From Nomia melanderi (lineage: Eukaryota; Arthropoda; Insecta; Hymenoptera; Halictidae): DNA of 64,000 nt. The notes beneath the pieces were generated by a model that made no database searches, had not been told where the DNA came from, and worked only from the letters and a program-made list of their open reading frames with translations. Each line of letters begins with the position of its first letter. Within the stretch, counting starts at the first letter, position 1. Location of the stretch: positions 4,464,001-4,528,000 of the forward strand of contig NW_027475133.1 in NCBI RefSeq assembly GCF_051020985.1. Reading direction: 5' to 3'. Below are positions 50,106 through 63,165 of this stretch, in pieces. The position numbers and the translations under genes were made by a program.

Positions 50106-52311
50106 ACCCAAGGTCATGTAAAAATGCATCAAATATCTGGTGATATCTCGGGTGCTATTACAGATAGCGCAATAAATCAGAGTGCATTGTCTGTAGGAGG
50201 CCCTGGTGCATGAATCTGTGCAGCGGGAACGACCTCGGATCACCAGGGGCCGAGAAAACCACCATCTCATGGGGCCGGACACTCGAGGTCAGGGGAAAAT
50301 CCAATATATATCTGGTGATATCTCGGGTGCTATTAGAGATAGCGCAATAAACCAAAGTGAATTATCTGCAGGAGGCCCTGGCGCATGAATCTGTGCAACG
50401 GGAACGACCTCGGACCACCAGGGGCCGAGAAAACCACAGTCTCATGGGGCCGGACACTCAGGGTCAGGGGAAAATCCAATATATATCTGGTGATATCTCG
50501 GGTGCTATTACAGATAGAGCAATAAATCGAAGTGCATTGTCTGTAGGAGGCCCTGGCGCATGAATCTGTGCAGCGGGAACGACCTCGGACCGCCAGGGGC
50601 CGAGAAAACCACCGTCTCATGGGCCCGGACACTGTGGGTCATTGAAAAATCCAATATATATGTGGTGATATCTCGGGTGCTATTACAGATAGCGCAATAA
50701 ATCAAATTGCATTGTCTGTAGGAGGCCCTGGCGCATGAATCTGTGAAGCGGGAACGACCTCGGACCACCAGGGGCCGAGAAGACCACCGTCTCATGGGGC
50801 CGGCCACTCAGGGTCTGGGGAAAATCCAATATATATCTGGTGATATCTCGGGTCCTATTACAGATAGGGAAATAAACCAAAGTGAATTATCTGCAGGAGG
50901 CCCTGGCGCATGAATCTGTGCAGCGGGAACGACCTCGGTCCACCAGGGGCCGAGAAAACCACCGTCTCATGGGGCCGGACACTCAGGGTCAGGGGAAAAT
51001 CCAATATATATCTGGTGATATTTCGGGTGCTATTAGAGATAGCGCAATAAATCAAAGTGCATTGTCTGTAGGAGGCCCTGGCGCATGAATCTGTGCAGCG
51101 GGAACGACCTCGGACCACTAGCGGCCGAGAATACTACAGTCGCATGCGGCCGGACACTCAGGGTCTGGGGAAAATCCAATATATATCTGGTGATATCTCG
51201 GGTCCTATTACAGATAGCGAAATAAATCAAAGTGCATTGTCTGTAGGAGGCCCTGGCGCGTGAATGTGAGCAGCGGGATCGACCTCGGACCACCAGGGGC
51301 CGAGAAAACCACCGACACATGGGGCCGGACACTCAGGGTCGGGGAAAAATTCAATATATATCTGGTGATATCTCGGGTGCTATTACAGACAGCGCAATAA
51401 ATCAAAGTGCATTGTCTGTAGGAGGCCCTGGCGCATGAATCTGTGCAGCGGGATCGACCTCGGACCACCAGGGGCCGAGAATATCACCGTCTCATGAGGC
51501 CGGACTGTCAGGGTCAGGGAAAAATGAAATATATATCTGGTGATATCTCGGGTGCTATTACAGATAGCGCAATAAATCAAAGTGCATTGTCTGCAGGAGG
51601 CCCTAGCGCATGAATCTGTGCAGCGGAAACGACCTCGGACCACCAGGGGCCGAGAAAACTACAGACTCATGGTGCCGGACACTCAGGGACAGGGAAAAAT
51701 CCAATATACATCTGGTGATATCTCGGGTGCTATTAGAGATAGCGCAATAAATCAATGTGCAATGTTTGTAGGAGGCACTGGCGAATGATTCTGTGCAGCA
51801 GGAACGACCTCGGACCACCAGGGGGCGAGAAAATTACAGATATTCGGAATCCGTCACCCAAGGTCATGCAAAAAACCAGCATATATCTGGTGATATCTCG
51901 GGTGCTATTAGAGGTAGCGCAATAAACCAATGTGAATTATCTGCAGGAGGCCCTGGCGCATGAATCTGGGAAGCGGGAACGACCTCGGACCACCAGGGGC
52001 CGAGAAAACCACCGTCTCATGGGGCCGGACACTCAGAGTCAGGGGAAAATCCAATATATATCTGGTGATATCTCTGGTGCTATTAGAGATAGCGCAATAA
52101 ACGAAAGTGAATTATCTGCAGGAGGCCCTGGCGCATGAATCTGAGCAGCGGGAACGACCTCGGACCACCAGGAGCCGAGAAAACCACCGTCTCATGGGGC
52201 CGGACACTCAGGGTCAGGGAAAAATCCAATATATATCTGGTGATATCGCGGGTGCTATTAGAGACAGCGCAATAAACCAAAGTGAGTTATCTGCAGGAGG
52301 CCCTGGCGCCA

Positions 52312-54236
52312 GAATCTGTGCAGCGGGAACGACCTCGGACCACCAGGGTCCGAAAAAACCACAGTCTCATGGGGCCGGACACTCAGGGTCAGGGGAAAAT
52401 CCAATATACATCTGGTGATATCTCGGGTGCTATTAGAGATAGCGCAATAAATCAAAGTGCATTGTCTGTAGGAGGCCCTGGCGCATGAATCTGTGCAGCG
52501 GGAACGACCTCGAACCACCAGGGGCCGAGAAAACCACCGTCTCATGGGGCCGGACACTCAGGGTCAGGGGAAAATCCAATATATATCTGGTGATATTTCG
52601 GGTGCTATTAGAGATAGCGCAATAAACGAAAGTGAATTATCTGCAGGAGGCCCTGGCGCATGAATCAGTGCAGCGGGAACGACCTCGGACCACCAGGGGC
52701 CGAGAAAACCACCGTTTCATGGGGCCGGACACCCAGAGTCAGGGGAAAATCCAATATATATCTGGTGATATCTCGGGTGCTATTAGAGGTAGCGCAATAA
52801 ATCAAAGTGCATTGTCTGTAGGAGGCCCTAGCGCATGAATCTGTGCAGCGGGAACGACCTCGGACCACCAGGGGCCGAGAAAACTACAGTCTCATGCGGC
52901 CGGACACTCAGGGTCTGGGGAAAATCCAATATATATCTGGTGATATCTCGGGTCCTATTACAGATAGCGCAATAAATCAAAGTGAATTATCTGCAGGATG
53001 CCCTGGCGCATGAATCTGTGCAGCGGGAACGACCTCGGTCCACCAGGGGCCGAGAAAACCACCGTCTCATGGGGCTGGACACTCAGGGTGAGGGAAATAT
53101 CCAATATTTATCTGGTGATATCGCGGGTGCTATTACAGATAGCGCAATAAATCAAAGTGCATTGTCTGTAGGAGGCCCTGGCGCATGAATCTGTGCAGCG
53201 GGAACGACCTCGGACCACCAGGGGCCGAGAAAACTACAGTCTCATGCGGCCGGACACTCAGGGTCTGGGGAAAATCCAATATATATCTGGTGATATCTCG
53301 GTTCCTATTACAGATAGCGAAATAAATCAAAGTGCATTGTCTGTAGGAGGCCCTGGCGCATGAATCTGTGCAGCGGGAACGACCTCGGACCACCAGGGGC
53401 CGAGAAAACCACCGTCTCATGGGGCCGGACACTCAGGGTCAGGGGAAAATCCAATATATATCTGGTGATATCTCGGGTGCTATGAGTGATAGCGCAATAA
53501 ACCAAAGTGAATTATCTGCAGGAGGCCCTGACGCATGAATCTGTGCAACGGGAACCACCTCGGACCACCAGGTGCCGAGAAAACCACAGTCACATGGGGC
53601 CGACAACTCAGGGTCAGGCAAAAATCCAATATATATCTGGTGATATCTCGGGTGCTATTAGAGATAGCGCAATAAACCAAAGTGAATTATCTGCAGGAGG
53701 CCCTGCCGCATGAATCGGTGCAACGGGAACGACCTCGGACCACCAGGGGCCGAGAAAACCACAGTCTCATGGGGCAGGACACTCAGGGTCAGTGAAAAAT
53801 CCGATATATATCTGGTGATATCTCGGGTGCTATTAGTGATAGCGCAATAAACCAAAGTGAATTGTCTGCAAGAGGCCCTGGTGCATGAATCTGTGCAGCG
53901 GGAACGACCTCGGATCACCAGGGGCCGAGAAAACCACCATCTCATGGGGCCGGACACTCAGGTTCAGGGGAAAATCCAATATATATCTGGTGATATCTCG
54001 GGTGCTATTACAGATAGAGCAATAAATCAAAGTGCATTGTCTGTAGGAGGCCCTGGCGCATGAATCTGTGCAGCGGGATCGACCTTGGACCACCAGGGGC
54101 CGAGAAAATCACCGTCTCATGAGGCCGGACTGTCAGGGTCAGGGAAAAATGAAATATATATCTGGTGATATCTCGGGTGCTATTACAGATAGCGCAGTAA
54201 ATCAAAGTGCATTGTCTGCAGGAGGCCCTAGCGCAT
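52312..54236 (+). repeat. 11-monomer tandem duplication, copy 1 (1,925 bp)
   Basis: This is followed directly by copy 2. It contains CCAGGGTCCGAAAAAACC, CGAACCACC, ACCGTTTCATGGGG, CAGAGTCAGGGG, AATATTTATCTGG, TATGAGTGATAGCG and CCGACAACTCAGG variants in order. I saw no internal differences from copy 2 apart from the ends. Confidence 0.88.
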
Positions 54237-56161
54237 GAATCTGTGCAGCGGGAACGACCTCGGACCACCAGGGTCCGAAAAAACCACAGTCTCATGGGGC
54301 CGGACACTCAGGGTCAGGGGAAAATCCAATATACATCTGGTGATATCTCGGGTGCTATTAGAGATAGCGCAATAAATCAAAGTGCATTGTCTGTAGGAGG
54401 CCCTGGCGCATGAATCTGTGCAGCGGGAACGACCTCGAACCACCAGGGGCCGAGAAAACCACCGTCTCATGGGGCCGGACACTCAGGGTCAGGGGAAAAT
54501 CCAATATATATCTGGTGATATTTCGGGTGCTATTAGAGATAGCGCAATAAACGAAAGTGAATTATCTGCAGGAGGCCCTGGCGCATGAATCAGTGCAGCG
54601 GGAACGACCTCGGACCACCAGGGGCCGAGAAAACCACCGTTTCATGGGGCCGGACACCCAGAGTCAGGGGAAAATCCAATATATATCTGGTGATATCTCG
54701 GGTGCTATTAGAGGTAGCGCAATAAATCAAAGTGCATTGTCTGTAGGAGGCCCTAGCGCATGAATCTGTGCAGCGGGAACGACCTCGGACCACCAGGGGC
54801 CGAGAAAACTACAGTCTCATGCGGCCGGACACTCAGGGTCTGGGGAAAATCCAATATATATCTGGTGATATCTCGGGTCCTATTACAGATAGCGCAATAA
54901 ATCAAAGTGAATTATCTGCAGGATGCCCTGGCGCATGAATCTGTGCAGCGGGAACGACCTCGGTCCACCAGGGGCCGAGAAAACCACCGTCTCATGGGGC
55001 TGGACACTCAGGGTGAGGGAAATATCCAATATTTATCTGGTGATATCGCGGGTGCTATTACAGATAGCGCAATAAATCAAAGTGCATTGTCTGTAGGAGG
55101 CCCTGGCGCATGAATCTGTGCAGCGGGAACGACCTCGGACCACCAGGGGCCGAGAAAACTACAGTCTCATGCGGCCGGACACTCAGGGTCTGGGGAAAAT
55201 CCAATATATATCTGGTGATATCTCGGTTCCTATTACAGATAGCGAAATAAATCAAAGTGCATTGTCTGTAGGAGGCCCTGGCGCATGAATCTGTGCAGCG
55301 GGAACGACCTCGGACCACCAGGGGCCGAGAAAACCACCGTCTCATGGGGCCGGACACTCAGGGTCAGGGGAAAATCCAATATATATCTGGTGATATCTCG
55401 GGTGCTATGAGTGATAGCGCAATAAACCAAAGTGAATTATCTGCAGGAGGCCCTGACGCATGAATCTGTGCAACGGGAACCACCTCGGACCACCAGGTGC
55501 CGAGAAAACCACAGTCACATGGGGCCGACAACTCAGGGTCAGGCAAAAATCCAATATATATCTGGTGATATCTCGGGTGCTATTAGAGATAGCGCAATAA
55601 ACCAAAGTGAATTATCTGCAGGAGGCCCTGCCGCATGAATCGGTGCAACGGGAACGACCTCGGACCACCAGGGGCCGAGAAAACCACAGTCTCATGGGGC
55701 AGGACACTCAGGGTCAGTGAAAAATCCGATATATATCTGGTGATATCTCGGGTGCTATTAGTGATAGCGCAATAAACCAAAGTGAATTGTCTGCAAGAGG
55801 CCCTGGTGCATGAATCTGTGCAGCGGGAACGACCTCGGATCACCAGGGGCCGAGAAAACCACCATCTCATGGGGCCGGACACTCAGGTTCAGGGGAAAAT
55901 CCAATATATATCTGGTGATATCTCGGGTGCTATTACAGATAGAGCAATAAATCAAAGTGCATTGTCTGTAGGAGGCCCTGGCGCATGAATCTGTGCAGCG
56001 GGATCGACCTTGGACCACCAGGGGCCGAGAAAATCACCGTCTCATGAGGCCGGACTGTCAGGGTCAGGGAAAAATGAAATATATATCTGGTGATATCTCG
56101 GGTGCTATTACAGATAGCGCAGTAAATCAAAGTGCATTGTCTGCAGGAGGCCCTAGCGCAT
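54237..56161 (+). repeat. 11-monomer tandem duplication, copy 2 (1,925 bp)
   Basis: The crossover lies within 54,237-54,251, between GGCCCTAGCGCAT of the left parent and GGGAACG of the right parent. After copy 2 the sequence returns to the left parent with CAGCGGAAACG near 56,170. Confidence 0.88.
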
Positions 56162-56632
56162 GAATCTGTGCAGCGGAAACGACCTCGGACCACCAGGGGC
56201 CGAGAAAACTACAGACTCATGGTGCCGGACACTCAGGGACAGGGAAAAATCCAATATACATCTGGTGATATCTCGGGTGCTATTAGAGATAGCGCAATAA
56301 ATCAATGTGCAATGTTTGTAGGAGGCACTGGCGAATGAATCTGTGCAGCAGGAACGACCTCGGACCACCAGGGGGCGAGAAAATTACAGATATTCGGAAT
56401 CCGTCACCCAAGGTCATGCAAAAAACCAGCATATATCTGGTGATATCTCGGGTGCTATTACAGATAGCGCGATAAATCAAAGTGCATTGTCTCCCGGAAG
56501 CCCTGGCGCATGAATCGGTGCAGCGGGAACGACCTCGGACCACCAGGGGCCGAGAAAATCACCGTCGCATGGGGCCGGACTGTCAGGGGCAGGGAAAAAT
56601 CCAATATATATCTGGTGATATCTCGGGTGCTA

Positions 56633-57743
56633 TTACAGATAGCGCAATAAACGAAAGTGAATTATCTGCAGGAGGCCCTGGCGCATGAATCTGTGCAGCG
56701 GGAACGACCTCGGACCACCAGGGGCCGAGAAAACCACAGTCTCATGGGGCCGGACACTCAGGGTCAGGGGAAAATCCAATATATATCTGGTGATATCTCG
56801 GGTGCTATTACAGATAGAGCAATAAATCAAAGTGCATTGTCTGTAGGAGGCCCTGGCGCATGAATCTGTGCAGCGGGAACAACCTCGGACCACCAGGGGC
56901 CGAGAAAACCACAGTCTCATGGGGCCGGACACTCATGGTCAGGGCATAATCCAATATATATCTGGTGATATCTCGGGTGCTATTAGAGATAGCGCAATAA
57001 ACCAAAGTGAATTATCTGCAGGAGGCCCTGGCGCATGCATCTGTGCAGCGGGAACGACCTCGGACCGCCAGGGGCCGAGAAAACCACCGTCTCATGGGCC
57101 CGGACACTCTGGGTCATTGAAAAATCCAATATATATGTGGTGATATCTCGGGTGCTATTACAGATAGCGCAATAAATCAAAGTGCATTGTCTGTAGGAGG
57201 CCCTGGCGCATGAATCTGTGAAGCGGGAACGACCTCGGACCACCAGGGGCCGAGAAAACCACCGTCTCATGGGGCCGGACACTCTGGGTCAGGGAAAAAT
57301 CCAATATATATGTGGTGATATCTCGGGTGCTATTACAGATAGCGCAATAAATCAAAGTGCATTGTCTGTAGGAGGCCCTGGCGCATGAATCTGTGCAGCG
57401 GGAACGACCTCGGACCACCAGGGGCCGAGAAAACTACAGTCTCATGCGGCCGGACACTCAGGGTCTGGGGAAAATCCAATATATATCTGGTGATATCTCG
57501 GGTCCTATTACAGATAAGGAAATAAATCAAAGTGAATTATCTGCAGGATGCCCTGGCGCATGAATCTGTGCAGCGGGAACGACCTCGGTCCACCAGGGGC
57601 CGAGAAAACCACCGTCTCATGGGGCTGGACACTCAGGGTGAGGGAAATATCCAATATTTATCTGGTGATATCGCGAGTGCTATTACAGATAGCGCAATAA
57701 ATCAAAGTGCATTGTCTGTAGGAGGCCCTGGCGCATGAATCTG
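56633..57743 (+). repeat. Zone 5 recurrent segment, copy 3 of 4
   Basis: The segment is repeated 8,400 bp (48 monomers) after copy 2, followed by the same GATAAGGAAATAAATC and AATATTTATCTGG monomers. Confidence 0.78.
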
Positions 57744-59834
57744 TGCAGCGGGAACGACCTCGGACCACCAGGGGCCGAGAAAACTACAGTCTCATGCGGC
57801 CGGACACTCAGGGTCTGGGGAAAATCCAATATATATCTGGTGATATCTCGGTTCCTATTACAGATAGCGAAATAAATCAAAGTGCATTGTCTGTAGGAGG
57901 CCCTGGCGCATGAATCTGTGCAGCGGGAACGACCTCGGACCACCAGGGGCCGAGAAAACCACAGTCACATGGGGCCGAGAACTCAGGGTCAGGCAAAAAT
58001 CCAATATATATCTGGTGATATCTCGGGTGCTATTAGAGATAGCGCAATAAACCAAAGTGAATTATCTGCAGGAGGCCCTGCCGCATGAATCGGTGCAACG
58101 GGAACGACCTCGGACCACCAGGGGCCGAGAAAACCACAGTCTCATGGGGCCGGACTGTAAGGGTCAGGGAAAAACCCAATATATATCTGGTGATATTTAG
58201 GGTGCTATTAGAGATACCGCAATAAATCAAAGTGCGTTGTCTGTATGAGGCCCTGGCGAATGAATCTGTGGAGCAGGAACGACCTCGGACCACCAGGGGC
58301 CGAGAAAATTAGTGATATTTGGAATCCGTCACCCAAGGTCATGTAAAAATGCATCAAATATCTGGTGATATCTCGGGTGCTATTACAGATAGCGCAATAA
58401 ATCAGAGTGCATTGTCTGTAGGAGGGCCTGGCGCACGAATCTGTGCAGCGGGAACGACCTCGGACCACCAGGGGCCGAGAAAACCACAGTCTCATGGGGC
58501 CGGACACTCGAGGTCAGGGGAAAATCCAATATATATCTGGTGATATCTCGGGTGCTATTAGAGATAGCGCAATAAACCAAAGTGAATTATCTGCAGGAGG
58601 CCCTGGCGCATGCATCTGTGCAGCGGGAACGACCTCGGACCGCCAGGGGCCGAGAAAACCACCGTCTCATGGGCCCGGACACTCTGGGTCATTGAAAAAT
58701 CCAATATATATCTGGTGATATCTCGGGTGCTATTACAGATAGAGCAATAAATCAAAGTGCATTGTCTGTAGGAGGCCCTGGCGCATGAATCTGTGAAGCG
58801 GGAACGACCTCGGACCACCAGGGGCCGAGAAGACCACCGTCTCATGGGGCCGGCCACTCAGGGTCTGGGGAAAATCCAATATATATCTGGTGATATCTCG
58901 GGTCCTATTACAGATAGGGAAATAAACCAAAGTGAATTATCTGCAGGAGGCCCTGGCGCATGAATCTGTGCAGCGGGAACGACCTCGGTCCACCAGGGGC
59001 CGAGAAAACCACCGTCTCATGGGGCCGGACACTCAGGATCAGGGGAAAATCCAATATATATCTGGTGATATTTCGGGTGCTATTAGAGATAGCGCAATAA
59101 ATCAAAGTGCATTGTCTGTAGGAGGCCCTGGCGCATGAATCTGTGCAGCGGGAACGACCTCGGACCACCAGCGGCCGAGAATACTACAGTCGCATGCGGC
59201 CGGACACTCAGGGTCTGGGGAAAATCCAATATATATCTGGTGATATCTCGGGTCCTATTACAGATAGCGCAATAAATCAAAGTAAATAATTTGCAGGGAA
59301 ACCTGGCGCATGAATCTGTGCAGCGGGGTCGACCTCGTGCTACGAGGGACCGAGAAAATCACCGTCTCATGGGGCCGGACACTCAGGGTCTGGGAAAAAT
59401 TCAATATATATCTGGTGATATCTCGGGTGCTATTACAGACAGCGCAATAAATCAAAGTGCATTGTCTGTAGGAGGCCCTGGCGCATGAATCTGTGCAGCG
59501 GGATCGACCTCGGACCACCAGGGGCCGAGAATATCACCGTCTCATGAGGCCGGACTGTCAGGGTCAGGGAAAAATGAAATATATATCTGGTGATATCTCG
59601 GGTGCTATTACAGATAGCGCAATAAATCAAAGTGCATTGTCTGCAGGAGGCCCTAGCGCATGAATCTGTGCAGCGGAAACGACCTCGGACCACCAGGGGC
59701 CGAGAAAACTACAGACTCATGGTGCCGGACACTCAGGGACAGGGAAAAATCCAATATACATCTGGTGATATCTCGGGTGCTATTAGAGATAGCGCAATAA
59801 ATCAATGTGCAATGTTTGTAGGAGGCACTGGCGA
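57735..59834 (+). repeat. 12-monomer tandem duplication, copy 1 (2,100 bp)
   Basis: This is followed directly by copy 2. Its markers in order are CACATGGGGCCGAGAACTC, GACTGTAAGGGTC with GATATTTAGGG, the TTAGTGATATTTGG block (58,309), CACTCGAGGTC, CCGGCCACTCAGG, CACTCAGGATC, CGGCCGAGAATACTACAG and the CCTCGTGCTACGAGG hairpin monomer. I saw no internal differences from copy 2. Confidence 0.89.
59333..59347 (+). repeat. Hairpin monomer variant CCTCGT-GCT-ACGAGG
   Basis: The usual CCTCGGACCACCAGGGG is changed to CCTCGTGCTACGAGGG, which makes a perfect 6-bp inverted repeat with a 3-nt loop. It is preceded by GTAAATAATTTGCAGGGAAACC and GCGGGGTCGACC, with a SalI site. Two further copies are at 61,433-61,447 and 63,883-63,897. 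The first two are parts of the 12-monomer duplication. Confidence 0.85.
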
Positions 59835-61934
59835 ATGAATCTGTGCAGCGGGAACGACCTCGGACCACCAGGGGCCGAGAAAACTACAGTCTCATGCGGC
59901 CGGACACTCAGGGTCTGGGGAAAATCCAATATATATCTGGTGATATCTCGGTTCCTATTACAGATAGCGAAATAAATCAAAGTGCATTGTCTGTAGGAGG
60001 CCCTGGCGCATGAATCTGTGCAGCGGGAACGACCTCGGACCACCAGGGGCCGAGAAAACCACAGTCACATGGGGCCGAGAACTCAGGGTCAGGCAAAAAT
60101 CCAATATATATCTGGTGATATCTCGGGTGCTATTAGAGATAGCGCAATAAACCAAAGTGAATTATCTGCAGGAGGCCCTGCCGCATGAATCGGTGCAACG
60201 GGAACGACCTCGGACCACCAGGGGCCGAGAAAACCACAGTCTCATGGGGCCGGACTGTAAGGGTCAGGGAAAAACCCAATATATATCTGGTGATATTTAG
60301 GGTGCTATTAGAGATACCGCAATAAATCAAAGTGCGTTGTCTGTATGAGGCCCTGGCGAATGAATCTGTGGAGCAGGAACGACCTCGGACCACCAGGGGC
60401 CGAGAAAATTAGTGATATTTGGAATCCGTCACCCAAGGTCATGTAAAAATGCATCAAATATCTGGTGATATCTCGGGTGCTATTACAGATAGCGCAATAA
60501 ATCAGAGTGCATTGTCTGTAGGAGGGCCTGGCGCACGAATCTGTGCAGCGGGAACGACCTCGGACCACCAGGGGCCGAGAAAACCACAGTCTCATGGGGC
60601 CGGACACTCGAGGTCAGGGGAAAATCCAATATATATCTGGTGATATCTCGGGTGCTATTAGAGATAGCGCAATAAACCAAAGTGAATTATCTGCAGGAGG
60701 CCCTGGCGCATGCATCTGTGCAGCGGGAACGACCTCGGACCGCCAGGGGCCGAGAAAACCACCGTCTCATGGGCCCGGACACTCTGGGTCATTGAAAAAT
60801 CCAATATATATCTGGTGATATCTCGGGTGCTATTACAGATAGAGCAATAAATCAAAGTGCATTGTCTGTAGGAGGCCCTGGCGCATGAATCTGTGAAGCG
60901 GGAACGACCTCGGACCACCAGGGGCCGAGAAGACCACCGTCTCATGGGGCCGGCCACTCAGGGTCTGGGGAAAATCCAATATATATCTGGTGATATCTCG
61001 GGTCCTATTACAGATAGGGAAATAAACCAAAGTGAATTATCTGCAGGAGGCCCTGGCGCATGAATCTGTGCAGCGGGAACGACCTCGGTCCACCAGGGGC
61101 CGAGAAAACCACCGTCTCATGGGGCCGGACACTCAGGATCAGGGGAAAATCCAATATATATCTGGTGATATTTCGGGTGCTATTAGAGATAGCGCAATAA
61201 ATCAAAGTGCATTGTCTGTAGGAGGCCCTGGCGCATGAATCTGTGCAGCGGGAACGACCTCGGACCACCAGCGGCCGAGAATACTACAGTCGCATGCGGC
61301 CGGACACTCAGGGTCTGGGGAAAATCCAATATATATCTGGTGATATCTCGGGTCCTATTACAGATAGCGCAATAAATCAAAGTAAATAATTTGCAGGGAA
61401 ACCTGGCGCATGAATCTGTGCAGCGGGGTCGACCTCGTGCTACGAGGGACCGAGAAAATCACCGTCTCATGGGGCCGGACACTCAGGGTCTGGGAAAAAT
61501 TCAATATATATCTGGTGATATCTCGGGTGCTATTACAGACAGCGCAATAAATCAAAGTGCATTGTCTGTAGGAGGCCCTGGCGCATGAATCTGTGCAGCG
61601 GGATCGACCTCGGACCACCAGGGGCCGAGAATATCACCGTCTCATGAGGCCGGACTGTCAGGGTCAGGGAAAAATGAAATATATATCTGGTGATATCTCG
61701 GGTGCTATTACAGATAGCGCAATAAATCAAAGTGCATTGTCTGCAGGAGGCCCTAGCGCATGAATCTGTGCAGCGGAAACGACCTCGGACCACCAGGGGC
61801 CGAGAAAACTACAGACTCATGGTGCCGGACACTCAGGGACAGGGAAAAATCCAATATACATCTGGTGATATCTCGGGTGCTATTAGAGATAGCGCAATAA
61901 ATCAATGTGCAATGTTTGTAGGAGGCACTGGCGA
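59835..61934 (+). repeat. 12-monomer tandem duplication, copy 2 (2,100 bp)
   Basis: The crossover lies within 59,835-59,849, between ACTGGCGA of the left parent and GGGAACG of the right parent. The left parent resumes at 61,935 with GCAGCAGGAACG and the rare 22-bp block at 61,984. Confidence 0.89.
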
Positions 61935-62219
61935 ATGAATCTGTGCAGCAGGAACGACCTCGGACCACCAGGGGGCGAGAAAATTACAGATATTCGGAAT
62001 CCGTCACCCAAGGTCATGCAAAAAACCAGCATATATCTGGTGATATCTCGGGTGCTATTACAGATAGCGCGATAAATCAAAGTGCATTGTCTCCCGGACG
62101 CCATGGCGCATGATTCGGTGCAGCGGGAACGACCTCGGACCACCAGGGGCCGAGAAAATCACCGTCGCATGGGGCCGGACACTCAGGGTCAGGGGAAAAT
62201 CCAATATATATCTGGTGAT

Positions 62220-63165
62220 ATCTCGGGTGCTATTACAGATAGAGCAATAAATCAAAGTGCATTGTCTGTAGGAGGCCCTGGCGCATGAATCTGTGCAGCG
62301 GGAACAACCTCGGACCACCAGGGGCCGAGAAAACCACAGTCTCATGGGGCCGGACACTCATGGTCAGGGCATAATCCAATATATATCTGGTGATATCTCG
62401 GGTGCTATTAGAGATAGCGCAATAAACCAAAGTGAATTATCTGCAGGAGGCCCTGGCGCATGCATCTGTGCAGCGGGAACGACCTCGGACCGCCAGGGGC
62501 CGAGAAAACCACCGTCTCATGGGCCCGGACACTCTGGGTCATTGAAAAATCCAATATATATGTGGTGATATCTCGGGTGCTATTACAGATAGCGCAATAA
62601 ATCAAAGTGCATTGTCTGTAGGAGGCCCTGGCGCATGAATCTGTGAAGCGGGAACGACCTCGGACCACCAGGGGCCGAGAAAACCACCGTCTCATGGGGC
62701 CGGACACTCTGGGTCAGGGAAAAATCCAATATATATGTGGTGATATCTCGGGTGCTATTACAGATAGCGCAATAAATCAAAGTGCATTGTCTGTAGGAGG
62801 CCCTGGCGCATGAATCTGTGCAGCGGGAACGACCTCGGACCACCAGGGGCCGAGAAAACTACAGTCTCATGCGGCCGGACACTCAGGGTCTGGGGAAAAT
62901 CCAATATATATCTGGTGATATCTCGGGTCCTATTACAGATAAGGAAATAAATCAAAGTGAATTATCTGCAGGATGCCCTGGCGCATGAATCAGTGCAGCG
63001 GGAACGACCTCGGTCCACCAGGGGCCGAGAAAACCACCGTCTCATGGGGCTGGACACTCAGGGTGAGGGAAATATCCAATATTTATCTGGTGATATCGCG
63101 GGTGCTATTACAGATAGCGCAATAATTCAAAGTGCATTGTCTGTAGGAGGCCCTGGCGCATGAAT
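62220..63165 (+). repeat. Zone 5 recurrent segment, copy 4 of 4
   Basis: The segment is repeated 5,425 bp (31 monomers) after copy 3. It differs by GAATCAGTGCAGCGGG near 62,990 and AATAATTCAAAG near 63,122. Confidence 0.78.

Noticed and set aside
21463..62500. A common 31-monomer period in zones 1, 2-3 and 5
   Set aside because: Offsets of 5,424-5,425 bp do occur in all three, but in zone 5 the value results from adding the recent 12-monomer duplication to a 19-monomer spacing, so the agreement is probably chance.
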